A DNA stretch of 64,000 nucleotides, from assembly GCF_021018805.1 (NCBI RefSeq), contig NC_086259.1, forward strand, positions 16,821,501-16,885,500, read 5' to 3'. The DNA is from Prinia subflava. Lineage: Eukaryota > Chordata > Aves > Passeriformes > Cisticolidae. The translations under genes were made by a program, and so were the position numbers. Below the pieces are notes generated by a model. It did no database searches and was not told where the DNA came from. It saw nothing but the letters and a program-made list of their open reading frames with translations. Positions 13,901 to 26,173 of the stretch are shown here, in pieces (the first letter of the stretch is position 1; the number at the start of each line of letters is the position of its first letter).

Positions 13901-16900
13901 TAAGTACAAATTAGTAATGTCTAAAACATCCTATAGAATTTCTCATAAGCAAACATTGGAAGGCTGGCTGTTGGGGGAGCATAAATTATTGCATGATATA
14001 TTTTGGAGCAGTGTCCTGGAAGTCTTGGCTATGTTTTTGTTAACAGAAGAATTATAAATACAGTTCTACCCTAAACTTTTTTGAAATGCCGGGAAGTGAT
14101 TTAGTGAAGTGAGTTAGTGCTGCTCCTGTAACACGGGGCCATTAAACAAGGGATGCTTGCAGTGCATACCACTGTCCTTGCTTTTAAAACTTTTCTTCTG
14201 AGTTGAGTTGATCCTGCATTGAAAACTGTCAAAGAGGAACCACCTCCTTGGAAAAAAGAGGCAAGTGGTGTTTGTATTATGGCCAGAAGGGCTCTCTGTG
14301 GTAGTGTTGTCTTTACCAAAGAAATAATTATGCGAAAACACATGCTGAGAATAACATGGTTGAGGCATTTGATTTACTATCTGAGCATAGTGACCAAAGT
14401 TTGAACCCAACATACAACTGAGAGGCCGTTTAAAACAATTATGTCGTTTAAATGGGGAGACATAAAAGGCAGCAGAAGTGTAACTTTCCTTGTAGTTTAC
14501 CTGTGGCCAAAGACCTTTTCACCTTTCTGTGTGCTGTAAATGAGGGATCTCCCACAGTGTTCTCCCAGCCACTACCAATCTTTGAAAGCTCATTCCAAAC
14601 CCCCAGGGTTTTATCTGCAGGTTTACAGCCTTCATTTCCGTAGGGTTTGCATCTGAACAGCAGAAGGACATGGTCCTGCCTCTTGTGTGATGTGAGTCTC
14701 CTGCTGCTGCTGTTCTCAGATGTGTGACAGATGACCAGGACCTTAGCAGGAGGCTCTATTTGTGTGTATTGACCGTGAGAAGAGATTAATTCTGAAAGCT
14801 TGTTTGTTGTTTTGTTGAGATAACTCTAAAACCTTGTTTGTTCTTACAGTTTTCACTGGTGATGCCAAACAATATAAAGTTGTCTGGTCCTGGACTTAGC
14901 TGGTTTTCTTTTGCTCTTTTTTTCATTTCTTTTCCTTCATGGCTTTTGAGACTGGCCTTAGCATAAGCCTTGAGTGGATGCTCTTTTTGCGGCTTTTGGA
15001 TATTCTTTGTAAAAATGAGCAGAACTGAAGAGTTACCATGGAAGCCATGCAAATGGGAATTTTGGAGCACAAGTCAAAATGATGGGGAGACAGGACTTTT
15101 TAAAAATAAAACTCTCTTTTTAGCTGCTTTTGTTTGTTTATAGACAACACATGTTTTTATTTACATACGTGGTCTCCATAAATAACCCATTTTTGTATGT
15201 TCTGTACACTGAGCAATCTATTTCACAGACAATTGAAAAATCTAACATTCATTATGTGGGGTTTTTTTGGACTGTTGGGAAGATCTCAAAACTGGAGTGG
15301 TTTCATAATCCCTCAGCCTCCCACAAAATTATTTTGCTAAAACTTTGGCTTTCTCTAATGTGTGGTGTTCAGGTTTGGCAGCACAGTGATGCTTTTGTTG
15401 TCCAATTCATGCAACAGTAGATTAAAGTGAGGCAGACCTGCGTGCTAGAAATAACTAATTTAATTGTCTCTGGAGCCTTTAAGATTTTCATACACTTCTG
15501 GGATAGGGTCACTCATCTTCAGCTCAGTACAGTAAATGAGAATGTTTAATAAGCTCCTATTTGTATTCCCTGTATCACAGTGTGAGCCCCAGTCCTGCTG
15601 ACTGCAGGTGCAGAGCACCAAGATCCCTCTGCCAGGATTTCTGCAGGCAGTGAGAAAAGTGATACCTTGGTCAGTTCAGGCCAAGGGTTGCAGTGAGGTC
15701 TCTTCCTTAATCCCTTGTAGTGGGTCAGTCTGATACAATGGCCTCGTAGTGTTTCACTATTATTTTAATCCTGCTTCTTCTTCTCACTGCACATTTTGGC
15801 ACCATTGAGCCCAGCTTTTCTCCAGCTGCTCACGCTCCCTTCCACGCCCAGTCTGAGTGCCCATTCTTTGTTTCAGGTGTTGTATTTATGGTAAGACGTG
15901 AGAAAACTGCAAAGGGTGGTAGTGCTGGTGGAAGAATGTGCTGTCCTTTTCTTCCCTTCATTTTGGAACACTAGTAGACCTTGGGTGGGTGTCTTCCCAT
16001 ATTTAGGTGAGGTGTTGTGGTAATTACACAATTTAGGTGTATCCCAGATGAAAATATTGCACTACCTAATTTAGAACAGGTCAGGAAACAATATGATGCT
16101 GACATTGCTTTTTTTTCCACTTGAGTTTTGACGTTGGTTGTTTCCTTCTAGAAGAATATGTGTCCTCGGATAAGGTTGTTTGTGCGACATAAATAACTGT
16201 GCTTCAACTTCTTGGGCAGTTCTCTGATCAGAATAGAAGATAGTCCAGATTATTCCCATTTTACTGGAAAAGCCACACTGACTTAGCATCTCTGTAGGAT
16301 ACAGTTATAATTAGTAAACCAGCCTGTGAAATGAAAATACAGTTGGGTGGAGTTTTTTTTGTGCATGAGAATTGAACATAAACCTGTTCAATCATTTTCA
16401 GGCATACTGTATTCCTGTATTATATTGATTACTGACCAGGTTTTACCTGACATCTCAGAGTATGATTCATTGCAATAGATCTGCACGAAAACTTGGCAGG
16501 AGATTGAAAAACAAACAAGCAACATTGCCTCAGCCCCCATCCCCATGTACTGTCTCAGATTTGACTCTCTACACCCAAATCCTGATTTCTTCATGAGTCT
16601 GGCACCCACTGAACAGTGTGGTTTCCTCTTAAATTAGCCTTTTGTACAAGGGATGCTCATACAGGATGGAATTGGATCCCAAAAAGCTCCAACCTTGGTG
16701 ATTGCTTTTAACTCCAGCTGCTGCTCCTCAGGCACTGAAGGGTCTGTTACAGACACACATGTTCATTATTTCCTGTTTGATTTAATTTTAGATGAACCAG
16801 AACTGGAGTATGATTTCAATACAAAACAATGCCACAGGGGTGAAGAAGGAGTTGTTGAGATGCACGAGGAAATATCAAGTCCTCAAGATGCAAGAAGAAT

Positions 16901-17602
16901 TAGTCACTGTTCCTCAAAAATAGGCAGCAACTTGGTTCACCTTTCTAATTAATCAATACTAGGTTAATCAGTTATTAATTCTTGATCATGAAACCTTTGA
17001 GTGGGTGTTTACTTTTGGTCCCTTGCAGTTGATCTCTTAGGACATAAGTCATGTTTGCATGTCTTATGGTAATAACCATGAGTGATAGGCCAGGAATTTC
17101 TGATTTGCAGCTGACCCTGTGCATAGTTGTCAGAATGGTATTTATTTTTATTTTCCACCTTTATTTCACCTCCTGTAAAACAGTATTAATCTTTAACTTT
17201 GCCCAGTAGATTATGGAAGCATTACTCATCCAGTGTTATTGCACTGGGCTTGTCTGGAGTGCAGTAGTGACTGAAATGAGCACACGCGTGTGCAGAGCTG
17301 GGCTGGAGCAGGGAGTGACTGTGCTGTGACACATCAGGAGCTGTGTCAGGGAGCTGCCTGAGCACAGGCTGGTGCAGCAGGAAGTGGTCGATGACTTACT
17401 GGTGTGACAGGGTGAAGATGAAACCTGAGTTACAGTTTGAGCTCACAAATATGATAAAGAAAAGCCTTTACAGGTGGAACCTCTAGCATGACTTATTTTT
17501 ACTCCACTTGTTTTTACTGGCTTGTTCCCGTGTCCGAAAACATACCTAACCTAAAATGTAACAATGCAGTCAGCTGGATATTTCAAGGAGGAAAAGCTAA
17601 TT

Positions 17603-17619
17603 AAAAAAAAAAAAAAAAA
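17603..17619 (+). repeat. poly-A tract, 17 nt
   Basis: Uninterrupted run of 17 A, preceded by AGCTAATT. No retroposed sequence is recognised upstream, so it is not evidently a retrocopy tail. Confidence 0.95.
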
Positions 17620-19571
17620 GCATAAATTAATAATGCCTTGTATTAAATTCATAAATCCAGGTCAGTATTGACATACTCATTTGAAATCTATCACCAAGCC
17701 CCATGCTGGGAGTGGAAATACAAAAGCAAAATGGTCCTTTTCCAGAAGCTGCCTAGCTCCTCAATTGCTGTAGCCTGTTCTTTGAATCTCTGGTACACAG
17801 TTTCCAGGTTGTGTATGGACTGGGTTATTTTAATTCTGGCCTTGAAAGTCATTTTGGAATAGAAGGAGGAATAAGGACCTTACAACTGGAGTGTGATAAA
17901 AGTCTCTTCAAAGCTGAAAGCTTACTTTTTGGGCCTTGGTTTTTATTGCCTACTTCGTTTTTGAATTTTATTTTTATTTGAATTTAGTTTCTGGGATTTT
18001 GTAGTGGAACTAACCTACGTGGTGTTTCTTTTTCCCCAGAGGAGCTGTGAATTGCTGGAGGCTGGAAAATTATTACAGGGGAAAAACAGACTGTGTTTGC
18101 CTGTTCTGAGATGCTTTGCTAGAGGTGCCCTGATGGACAGTGCTGGACGTTTGAGCTCACCAGTAGGAGTTTTCTTTTCTTTCCCCTCTGCCAGAGGGCA
18201 ATTCTAGCTGGGAAAATGTCATCTAAAAAAAGTATTTGGTTTGGTCAGGGTATTCTTGTGGACTGAGGGAGGTTGGGTGTGGAGTCTGTGCATGAGGACA
18301 TTTCTACATAGCTAAGTTATTGCAAGGTAAGCAACCGAGAGAAAGTACAGTTAATTGGTTCCTCCTGTGTGATCTCATTTGTACACTGTTAAGAACTTTA
18401 TAAAAGGTAGGAAATGGGACAGAGCAAAGCTTGAACCAGAAGCTCCACGTTTAAACTTACAAAACCTGGCTTTACAGCTGTGCAAGGCTTGCTTTTGTTC
18501 TTTTCATCCCTGTCTGGGTGAGGGCAACCTACTCTGCGTGTTTGTTTGCTTTCCTTTTTATCTTGTTTTATTTATATTTATTTGGAACTGGGCTGCCACA
18601 GAATCGTTTAAAAATGAAAAGTGGGATGGTTTGCGGTGAAAATAATATTACTTGTGCCTCTGAGTTAAATTTCTTGGTTGAATCAAAATTCTCCTGCAGG
18701 ATAAGAACAAGAAACAAACAAACAAAACATCCTTGGTTAAGTGCTGTGGTTGTACAGGAAGGAGAAAGGAGAACTACAGGGAGGTACTGGCTCATAGCTC
18801 AAAATTCAGTTTTAACTTGGAGATTCTTCTGCTGGTAAAACAGTGGCCAAAGTTTGATCCAGATGGAGCCCTGACAGTAATTACTTGTACGTATGCTGCA
18901 GTCATCGCTGCTGCTCTCACAGCTATTCTTGAAGTGACTTGGGTGGTTTTGTGTTGGATATCCCTTCCTGCTCCCTCTGCTTTCTAGGCACAGCATAACA
19001 CTATTTTGTGGGAGTATTGATCTCTGCTGGCATTGATACTGCCTGTCTGGTGTATCTCGGAACTCTGTAAAGTTGGGGTTTATTTTTGTGCTCCTTTTGG
19101 ATTTTTTTCCCTTATTTTTAGCCTTCTCTGTAACTACCTAGAAGATATTAAAAAATCAAGCGAATTAACTGATTTAACAGGAAAAAAACCCAGTGTGTTC
19201 TCAAATCTTTGTAGCTCAGCTTGCATCTGATGCAGGTTCTTCTCACAAGAAGAGATTTCATTTTTATTCCTGGAAATGCCTCTTCTTCTCACAAGCAGCT
19301 TTTGGTGAAAGGTGACTGTGCTATGACCAGGTGGCAAAGTCCTGGCCTGGTGCTGGGTGTATTTTATAGGGAGCTATGTGCCTGGAAGTTAAATACCTGC
19401 AGGGTTGTATCACCTCTGTCCCTTTGTGAATGTGTCCCCAAGTATTTGTGCCATCTAATAATTCAAACAGAACATGAGATAATCATGGTTCCACAGCAAT
19501 TATCAATATTCTTGGAGGACTTAGATCAGAGGCCAAAGAACAGACTGGTGATGGAGGTTCAAATATCACTT

Positions 19572-19614
19572 CTGGGATGCAAGATCAGCTGGGATGCAAG
19601 TCCCACATGGGACT
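19572..19614 (+). repeat. 17-bp direct repeat abutting a palindrome
   Basis: CTGGGATGCAAG occurs at 19572-19583 and 19589-19600. The second copy runs into the inverted repeat AGTCCCA-CA-TGGGACT (19599-19614). Confidence 0.85.
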
Positions 19615-21869
19615 GAGGACGTCAGCTGGATTTGCTGTAGGCAGGGTCTGCCCTGTGGTGAAATAGGGTGGTGACCTCATTGTGACGCCTTTCTCCTGCT
19701 CATATCTGTTCAAGTTCACCTTTGAAACAAGTCACCAATCTAAATTCTGTTGTGACAACCAGAGTGCAAACAGGCTTTGTTAATCTGTGTCCCACAGGGA
19801 TGCCAGGCGGTCTCTCTTGTCAAAAGTGATTGTTTAACAGCTTCTCTTTTACTTTTTCAAAATGTGACACAGGGTGAATGCAACTAAGTTAATAAGTAGT
19901 TCAGCAGCTGAGGAGTCCAGAGCAAGTACCCATGTGACGAGTGTGACAAGTGTTTCAGATGCCCTCCATGCCCAGTGCTACCAGCAGAACTTGTCCCAGA
20001 GAGAGGGTACCAAAATCCTGCTTTGGACTGCCTGGGTGAACATTTTGGCCAGAAGCTGCCAATGCTCTGGTGCTCTGCTCTGTCACAAATGTGGGGATGT
20101 AGCAGTGCAAGGCAGAGAAAGTGAAAGAAAAGCAGTAGATAGGAAAAAAAAAATCCAGAAACAGACTTGAGAGCTCTTCCCTTTCCTCCCCCTTTCTTGT
20201 CCTCAGAGATCAAACATGAGTTTATACAACCATGGGGCAAAGAGTTACCTGAAAATGCAGCTTAAAAAACCTGTCACTAATTTTAAATGTATGTAATTTA
20301 ATCCTCTGCTGAGAAATGTGCTGAAATTGAGCCATTTTGATTAGAACCACAAAATACTAGAATTTTACATGGACCTATGAAAAACTGGATGTGTTGTAGA
20401 TGTTCAAGTGATGCCAAACTACGGCAGCTTGTCACTCGTGCTTGCCACTGAAATTGATTGCAGAAGTTCCTTTAAATTTCATTGAACATTCTGACACATA
20501 AAATTTTATGAGGATATCAAAACTGCTACACTCCATGCAGTTATCCATATTCTGCTTGTTCTCTGCCTTGCAGTAACCTCCCCTTCAGCTTGTGGGCTGC
20601 AAGGTCTTTTACCATCTTGAACTCAAAACACTCTATTTGAGTTGATTTTACAGCTGGGGTTAAAATACACAGAACTCTGCATCCATTGCCAGTTTATCTT
20701 GATCATCATAAACAGAAAATTGTGCAAATGTAAGCCCTCTGACAGCTCTTTATATATATGACTGAGGTTTATGCCTGTAAGTGCTGCCACTGAAGTCAAG
20801 TACATCCTTTTTAATAACTCAGGTCCTCATTGCTGTGGGTTGATGTGCCCAGCCTGACCATTGGAATGTTTTATTCTTTCATTTCTTTACATTGTAGGCT
20901 TGCAGTGGATATCAGATTTCTGATACTTGGGTATTGTGGAGACAGACTTTTCTTCTATTACCACATATTTAGTCTTTTATTGTTGGATATAAAAATGCAA
21001 AACTGATAATTGTAGTAGCAGCTGATCTTATAGTTCAGATTTAAAACAACAGATCTTAAAAATACTCCTAATCTCTCCCTCATCCTGTTTATCTTTCTTT
21101 TGGGAAGATATTTTTAAGTATCAGTATCTGATTTATGCTGTGGAGAGGTTACTGGTTTTAAATCTGTTCACTGAACTGAGTTTATAGAGTTATGTGCCAG
21201 CAGAAATTGAAACTCTGGTTTGCTGCTGCTGTGGTATTTGCAGCTAATTGAATTGTGGATACTAAGAAATGAGTAGCTCAGCTTGACTTCTTGGCACTGC
21301 AGAATTTTTACTCTGGTTAGTAATTTTGAAGACTTGCTTTCAAACAATGGTTCAATGGGCGCCCTCACAAAATTGTGTGGGTAGTGATGTCAGAAAAATT
21401 TACCAGCTTCATGTTACCCAAAAGCCTAAATCTTCTGCCTCAGAAATGTAAGGAGAATGAGGATGAGAACTGATCTTTGGGCTTTATAAGAATGCCAGTT
21501 AGCAGAATGGAAAGAAATACTCATTTGACTTCTTGTTAACAAAAAGCTAATGGTAGAAAATGAAATGGTTTGATGGATTTTTAATAGTTATGTAAATCTT
21601 GACCAGTACATTATATTCCACGAAAGGGACATTCAAAATGATTTGGCTTGCCATTATGTTGTATAAATCTGAGTAAGTATACTAGCAGTTAGTTAACACA
21701 AATAAAATAGGTAAGAGTCTGTCTAGTAAAAGCATTGCCAGAGGTAAAACAGAAGAAAAAGGAAAAATTGCAAGTAAATATATTTAAAGGCACTAGAAGC
21801 TATTGTCTTCAAACTTCATTAACTACTTTCTATTTCCCCCTATTTAGAAGTATGCTATCTCAAAGGTAA

Positions 21870-21990
21870 TTCATTTCATGCTAGTCTAGCATTAATGATA
21901 TTAATTTTTAATTAATCTAACAGTAGCATTGTCCATCTGTCAGTGCAAACCTAATCTGTTAAACAGATAAAATCAACATGTCTACAAGTT
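21870..21990. promoter_or_regulatory. homeodomain-site-rich AT block, candidate conserved element
   Basis: TGCTAG-T-CTAGCA palindrome (21879-21891) runs directly into ATTAATGATATTAAT and TTTTTAATTAAT (to 21916), giving several TAAT/ATTA cores within 26 bp. AACAGATAAAATCAACATGTC-like sequence follows at about 21962. This texture is typical of deeply conserved developmental enhancers, but conservation was not tested. Confidence 0.25.
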
Positions 21991-23071
21991 CACTGTAGGC
22001 CGGCAGGCAGTAGTTGCATGTGTGCATTCAGGGTTCTCTATTAAATAATGCAAAGGCTTTACACAAATGTACAATTCAGAGACTTTTCAAACCAAATGTG
22101 CCAATACAGAACAACTGATAAAGTGTGCTTGCTTGTGGTTCTAGTGAGCTAAAGCTGGTGATCTTCTTGGCCAAAAGCTGAAGTTATTCTCCCACAAACA
22201 CCCATTTTTTTGGTGGAGTGGAGCCCTTTGGGAGATGCTGATGAAGAACACTGCAGAATGCTTGATGTTTCTCGAATTTGGCCTCTACTTTGACATCCTT
22301 ATTTGGAAACCTCATCTCCTCCATGTGCACCACCCCCACACTTGGATCACAAAAGGCATTTTGAATGGAAACAATTGCTGGATGTGCTTTGCTTTCACAC
22401 TCTTTAAATTTGGCTGGGTGGTTGTGAACAGAGCAGCATGGATGTGTGTCTGTGGGAACACTGAGCAGCTCATGGAAATGTTACTTGTGCTGCTAGGGGC
22501 TGAGAACTGCTCTCTGCTAAAAAAGACAAGTAAGACAAGTGTTTCAGAGCTATTCCAGTTTCCTGTTTGGATGCTAAAATGTGCTTTTGAACAACAGTTA
22601 AATTTAACACTGTGTTTTTGGTTTGGACAGAGATAAGTATCAGTGGCAGGAGGAGAGCAGCTCCCTTGGCTACACTTGAAATAGTGTCTAAATGGCCTTT
22701 ACGAAATACCAGATAATGTGTCTGCTTTGTACACAGCTACCTGACTGGGGGGAGCCAGAGCAGTGCTGTCTCTAAAAAGTGGGCTGGTGTGGCCTTAGAT
22801 TCCTCTGGAATTTTTAGTTTTGCAATAAGCTGCTCCAACAGCAGTTTTAATCAGGCTCTTACATACACACTGCTCCAGGTTTGAGCTGGGTTGACTAATG
22901 CAACAAGAGAGTTTACTCATCTTTTATCACTTGAGTAACACAGAGCCTCTGTTCTCAGCTGTTGTTGGGTTTGGAAAGGACAGAACACCGAAACTGGTCA
23001 TTGCTGCTTGAAGTTGTTTCCCAGCCAGGCCTGACCATAGAGGAAAACAACTGTTTTTCCACATTGTGTAT

Positions 23072-23138
23072 GGTGATTTATGGCTGGACTCTATAATCTC
23101 AGAGGTCTTTTCTAACCCAAATGGTTCTGTGATTCTGC
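23072..23138 (+). mobile_element. CR1 LINE 3'-end fragment
   Basis: Only the last part of a CR1 3' UTR is recognisable: GGCTGGACTCTATAATCTC, AGAGGTCTTTTCTAACCC, AAATGGTTCTGTGATTCTG. The order and spacing follow the standard CR1 tail (TTGGACT-GATGATCT-AGAGGTC-TTCCAACC-ATTCTATGATTCTATG). The 5' limit is uncertain and could be a few tens of bases further left. Confidence 0.85.
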
Positions 23139-25610
23139 ACTCCTGATTTCAGCTTTAGTGTGCTTTTCATCATCTGCTTAAGCAAAGCTCTTCACAGCTG
23201 TGCAAAGGAGCACGCTGCCAATGCCGAATCAAGGTTTAGGAAAGAAAATGTGTGTTTCAAGCTATTTGTGAGCTGGTGGAAAAGGCCACTGCTGCACTGA
23301 CAAAGGCTGTCAGCTGGCAAGTTGTCTGTGTAAGAGCTGGCTGGAGCTCCCCAGGCCTCCTGTCCTGTCATTCCTGCCCCCACACCATCTTTTGCTTGGG
23401 TGGTCCAGCTGTTTACAGGCAGCCTGGTGAGAGAAGTCAAGAAATTCATCAGTGATGGAGAAAATGAGGAGGGGGGATTATTTTTGGCCTGGATCAGTTC
23501 CCTGATCACCTTTACCTTCCAGGCCTGCAAATGACGGAAGTAGCCCAGTGGTAAAGCAGAAATGGGTTAGAGCACAACTTTGCCCAAAAGAAGCAGTCCA
23601 TTTTTACTAACTGGAAGTTAAATAAAGAACGTCAAGGTTGGCTTCTCAGCCAGTGGTTTATTTTATGTTGTGCTGGCTCACATAAGCTATACAAAGGGAC
23701 CTTACATGTTCATTTTCCAAGCACCAAATTCTCTTTAAAAATAAACCTGATTTGATAGCCCAGTGAGTCTTGGTGCTAAGCTTTTTGGCAGGGATGGGGG
23801 CTTTGGTTACCTCATGTTCATCCAGTTCTGGTTGCATTAGGACAAATTCAGCCGTATTAACTTCATTATAGGTGCATGTTCTTGCCACGCTGTTCCTGTA
23901 AAGATTACAGATTAACTAGAGCTCTTTGATAACTACAGTTTATTATTGGGAATTTTGAGAACTGATGCTTTGCTTGAATTCTCCCCTTAAAAAAAAAAAG
24001 GAAAAAAGTTTAACCAAGGATGACTGGACACTGAAAAAGGGGGTTTCTGCTCCTTGCTCTGTCACTTCTCCATTGGTACCCAAATAGCCAGGAAAGATGT
24101 GGAACTGCCAAACCACCTACCAGTGTGCTCCAGAAATCCAGGACTCTTCAATTGCATGCTGAAATGCCAGGTACATTAAAATGCTCGTCTCCTCCCATCT
24201 GCTGGGAAAGGTGTGGTGCAATCTGTGTGCCTGTGAGAAGGCTTGTTATTTTTTTTTCCTTCATCAGGTAATATATTAATTTTTGAAGGCAACACTGCAA
24301 TTAGAGAAGATTAACTTGTTGATGTCAGATCTGCTTTCAGGGTTGCTGTTCTGTCAAGCCTTGAGTTATGAAAGTAAAATGTAAAGGTGGGTCCATGACC
24401 TTGTATCCCAGGGAACATCTCCCTGAGCTCATGTCGGGCTAAGGATTTTTCTCTGGGCTGGAGTGGAGAAAAGCAGATTCTGGCAGCCTTTGTAGCTACA
24501 AGTCATAATGACAAGTTGTATGCTCACCCTAAAATACCCTTACACAATGCCCAGGACCACATGGCACATTGTATTACCCATTTAGATAAAAAGGTAACAT
24601 TTTAGTTTTTAAATCTCAGTTTTTCTTAACAAGGTTATTGCCAGACACTGTTAACCAGCTCTACTTCTTTACAAAAGAGAAATGTACTTGCAGTTTCTGG
24701 AGTGTTGATAACTGTTACAGAACTAACTTTCTTGGGAGGAGTTGTTTCCCACCATTTATTGGAAACTAATTGCTAATTGTTGCAAACTCCAGTGAGAGTA
24801 CCTACACCGAGATCAGCAAAGTTTCACTAGTACATGAGTGACACAAATAATAAAAATTTGAGCTCACTGACTTGCTAACATGGATGCTGCATTGCCTTTC
24901 CAAGCCTGGTGCCATGTACCACACAAGGGTTTTTACCATAAATAGGTAAATGATTGGCCAGTAAAAGCACATTGAGAAGGGAGATTTTTTTTTTCTTCTT
25001 GTTGCCTTTCCCCAAATGGCTGTTCTGAGCCATTTGGGAAGAATTGGCAGATATTTACTGAGTTTAGGCCCCAAATATTCTTCCATCAGCCAATATAAAT
25101 GTCTGCAGTCATGTGGAAAGGGAATGTGTGGTGGATCTCTCCCTGGTTGAGTGTCTGTGATGAGTCAGTATTATAAAGTTTATTCCACAGAGAAGCGCTT
25201 TTATTTATTTTCTAGGAGCACTCTGCTGAGGTGAAATGGTTTGCCTGGTGGTGGTAAGAGACCTTCCGGGGGAACATCCAGAGAAAGACAGCTCAATTTA
25301 TCTGGCTCTCTCACCGTCTTTCACTGAGCTGAGGAACTGGCATCTGTATTATTCGCTTTCAGTGCCAACACTGGCTGCCAGGAACTGCTGCCTCGCTGGG
25401 TAGGGCTCTCTGATGAGTGCAAAACCAGAGGAGCACAGAAGAGCTGTTAATTACTGCAGATAGACAAATCAGCTTCTGAAGGGCCACCCATGGCCTAGGC
25501 ACACCAGTAAAGCGTGCGTGGGCAGTGAGTACTTTCCTGTGTCTCTGACCTGATCTAGGTACACAGGCAAACTTTTTGGGCTTTTCTGGTGCAGGAGTGT
25601 GCATGTCTGG

Positions 25611-26173
25611 TTCTGCCACCCATCTACAAGAATGGTCAGAGAGAGGATTAAGGGAACTGCAGGCCTGTCAGCCTGACCTTGGTGCCAGGGAAGCTCATGG
25701 AGCAGCCCATCCCAAGTGCCAACACACAGCACGCACAGGACAGCAGGTGAATGAAGCTAAACCCAGTTGGGGCTGGTCACTAGTGGTGTTCTCCAGGGCT
25801 CAGTATTGGGGCCAGGTCTCTTTTGTATTTTTATCCATCATCTGGATGTGGGAATCAAGTACACCCTCAGTAAGCTGGAAAGGGGGTGGTCAATCTCTCA
25901 ATTAACAAGTGATGGGGCAGGAGGAAATGGCCTCCCAGCTGTGCCAGGGGAGGTTTGGGTTTGAAATTAGGAAAGATTTTTTTGACTCGAATAGTTGTCA
26001 AGCACTTGAAGAGACTGCCCAGGGAAATGGTGGAGCCATCATTCCTGGAGGGGTTGAAATGATGTCTTGTTGTGGCACCTGAGGACATGGCTTAGTGGTG
26101 GCATTGGCAGTGCTGGGCTAATGGATTTGCTCAATGATCTTGGAGATCTTCGCCAACCTAAATGATTCTATGA
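25611..26173 (+). mobile_element. CR1 LINE, 5'-truncated and internally deleted
   Basis: Remnant of a chicken-repeat-1 non-LTR retrotransposon in the same orientation as CMIP. Its 5' part (25611-25740) translates to a degraded start of the reverse transcriptase (PIYKNGQRED, then after a stop NCRPVSLTLVPGKLMEQ). At 25785-25865 the RT core [10 protein letters not shown] is readable. From about 25915 it is the CR1 3' untranslated region: GAGGAAATGGCCTC, then AGGTTTGGGTTTGAAATTAGG, then GACTGCCCAGGGAAATGGTG. It ends in CCAACCTAAATGATTCTATGA, the family's 3' tail. Stops and at least two internal jumps (near 25745 and near 25900) show it is dead. The YADD box and the RT thumb are missing. Confidence 0.92.

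Larger units (their letters stand above)
9851..21869 (+). other. intronic DNA, few landmarks
   Basis: Single-copy intronic sequence with short A/T-rich runs (11296-11320, 13562-13605), the A17 tract, the 21-bp tandem repeat, and a 14-bp perfect palindrome at 17280-17293. An exon-like stretch at 16792-16923 and an acceptor-like CTTTTTCCCCAG at 18028-18039 are visible but unsupported. No repeat family was recognised apart from the scrap at 10685. Confidence 0.7.

Noticed and set aside
16145..16157. Heat-shock-element-like CTTCTAGAAG
   Set aside because: A 10-bp palindrome is common by chance and no promoter context was found.
18028..18207. Exon-like segment after CTTTTTCCCCAG
   Set aside because: Good acceptor but no matching donor or coding similarity; such sites are frequent in long introns.
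22235..22636. 133-codon forward frame
   Set aside because: Rich in Cys and Trp, no recognised motif, no splice sites that would place it in a transcript.
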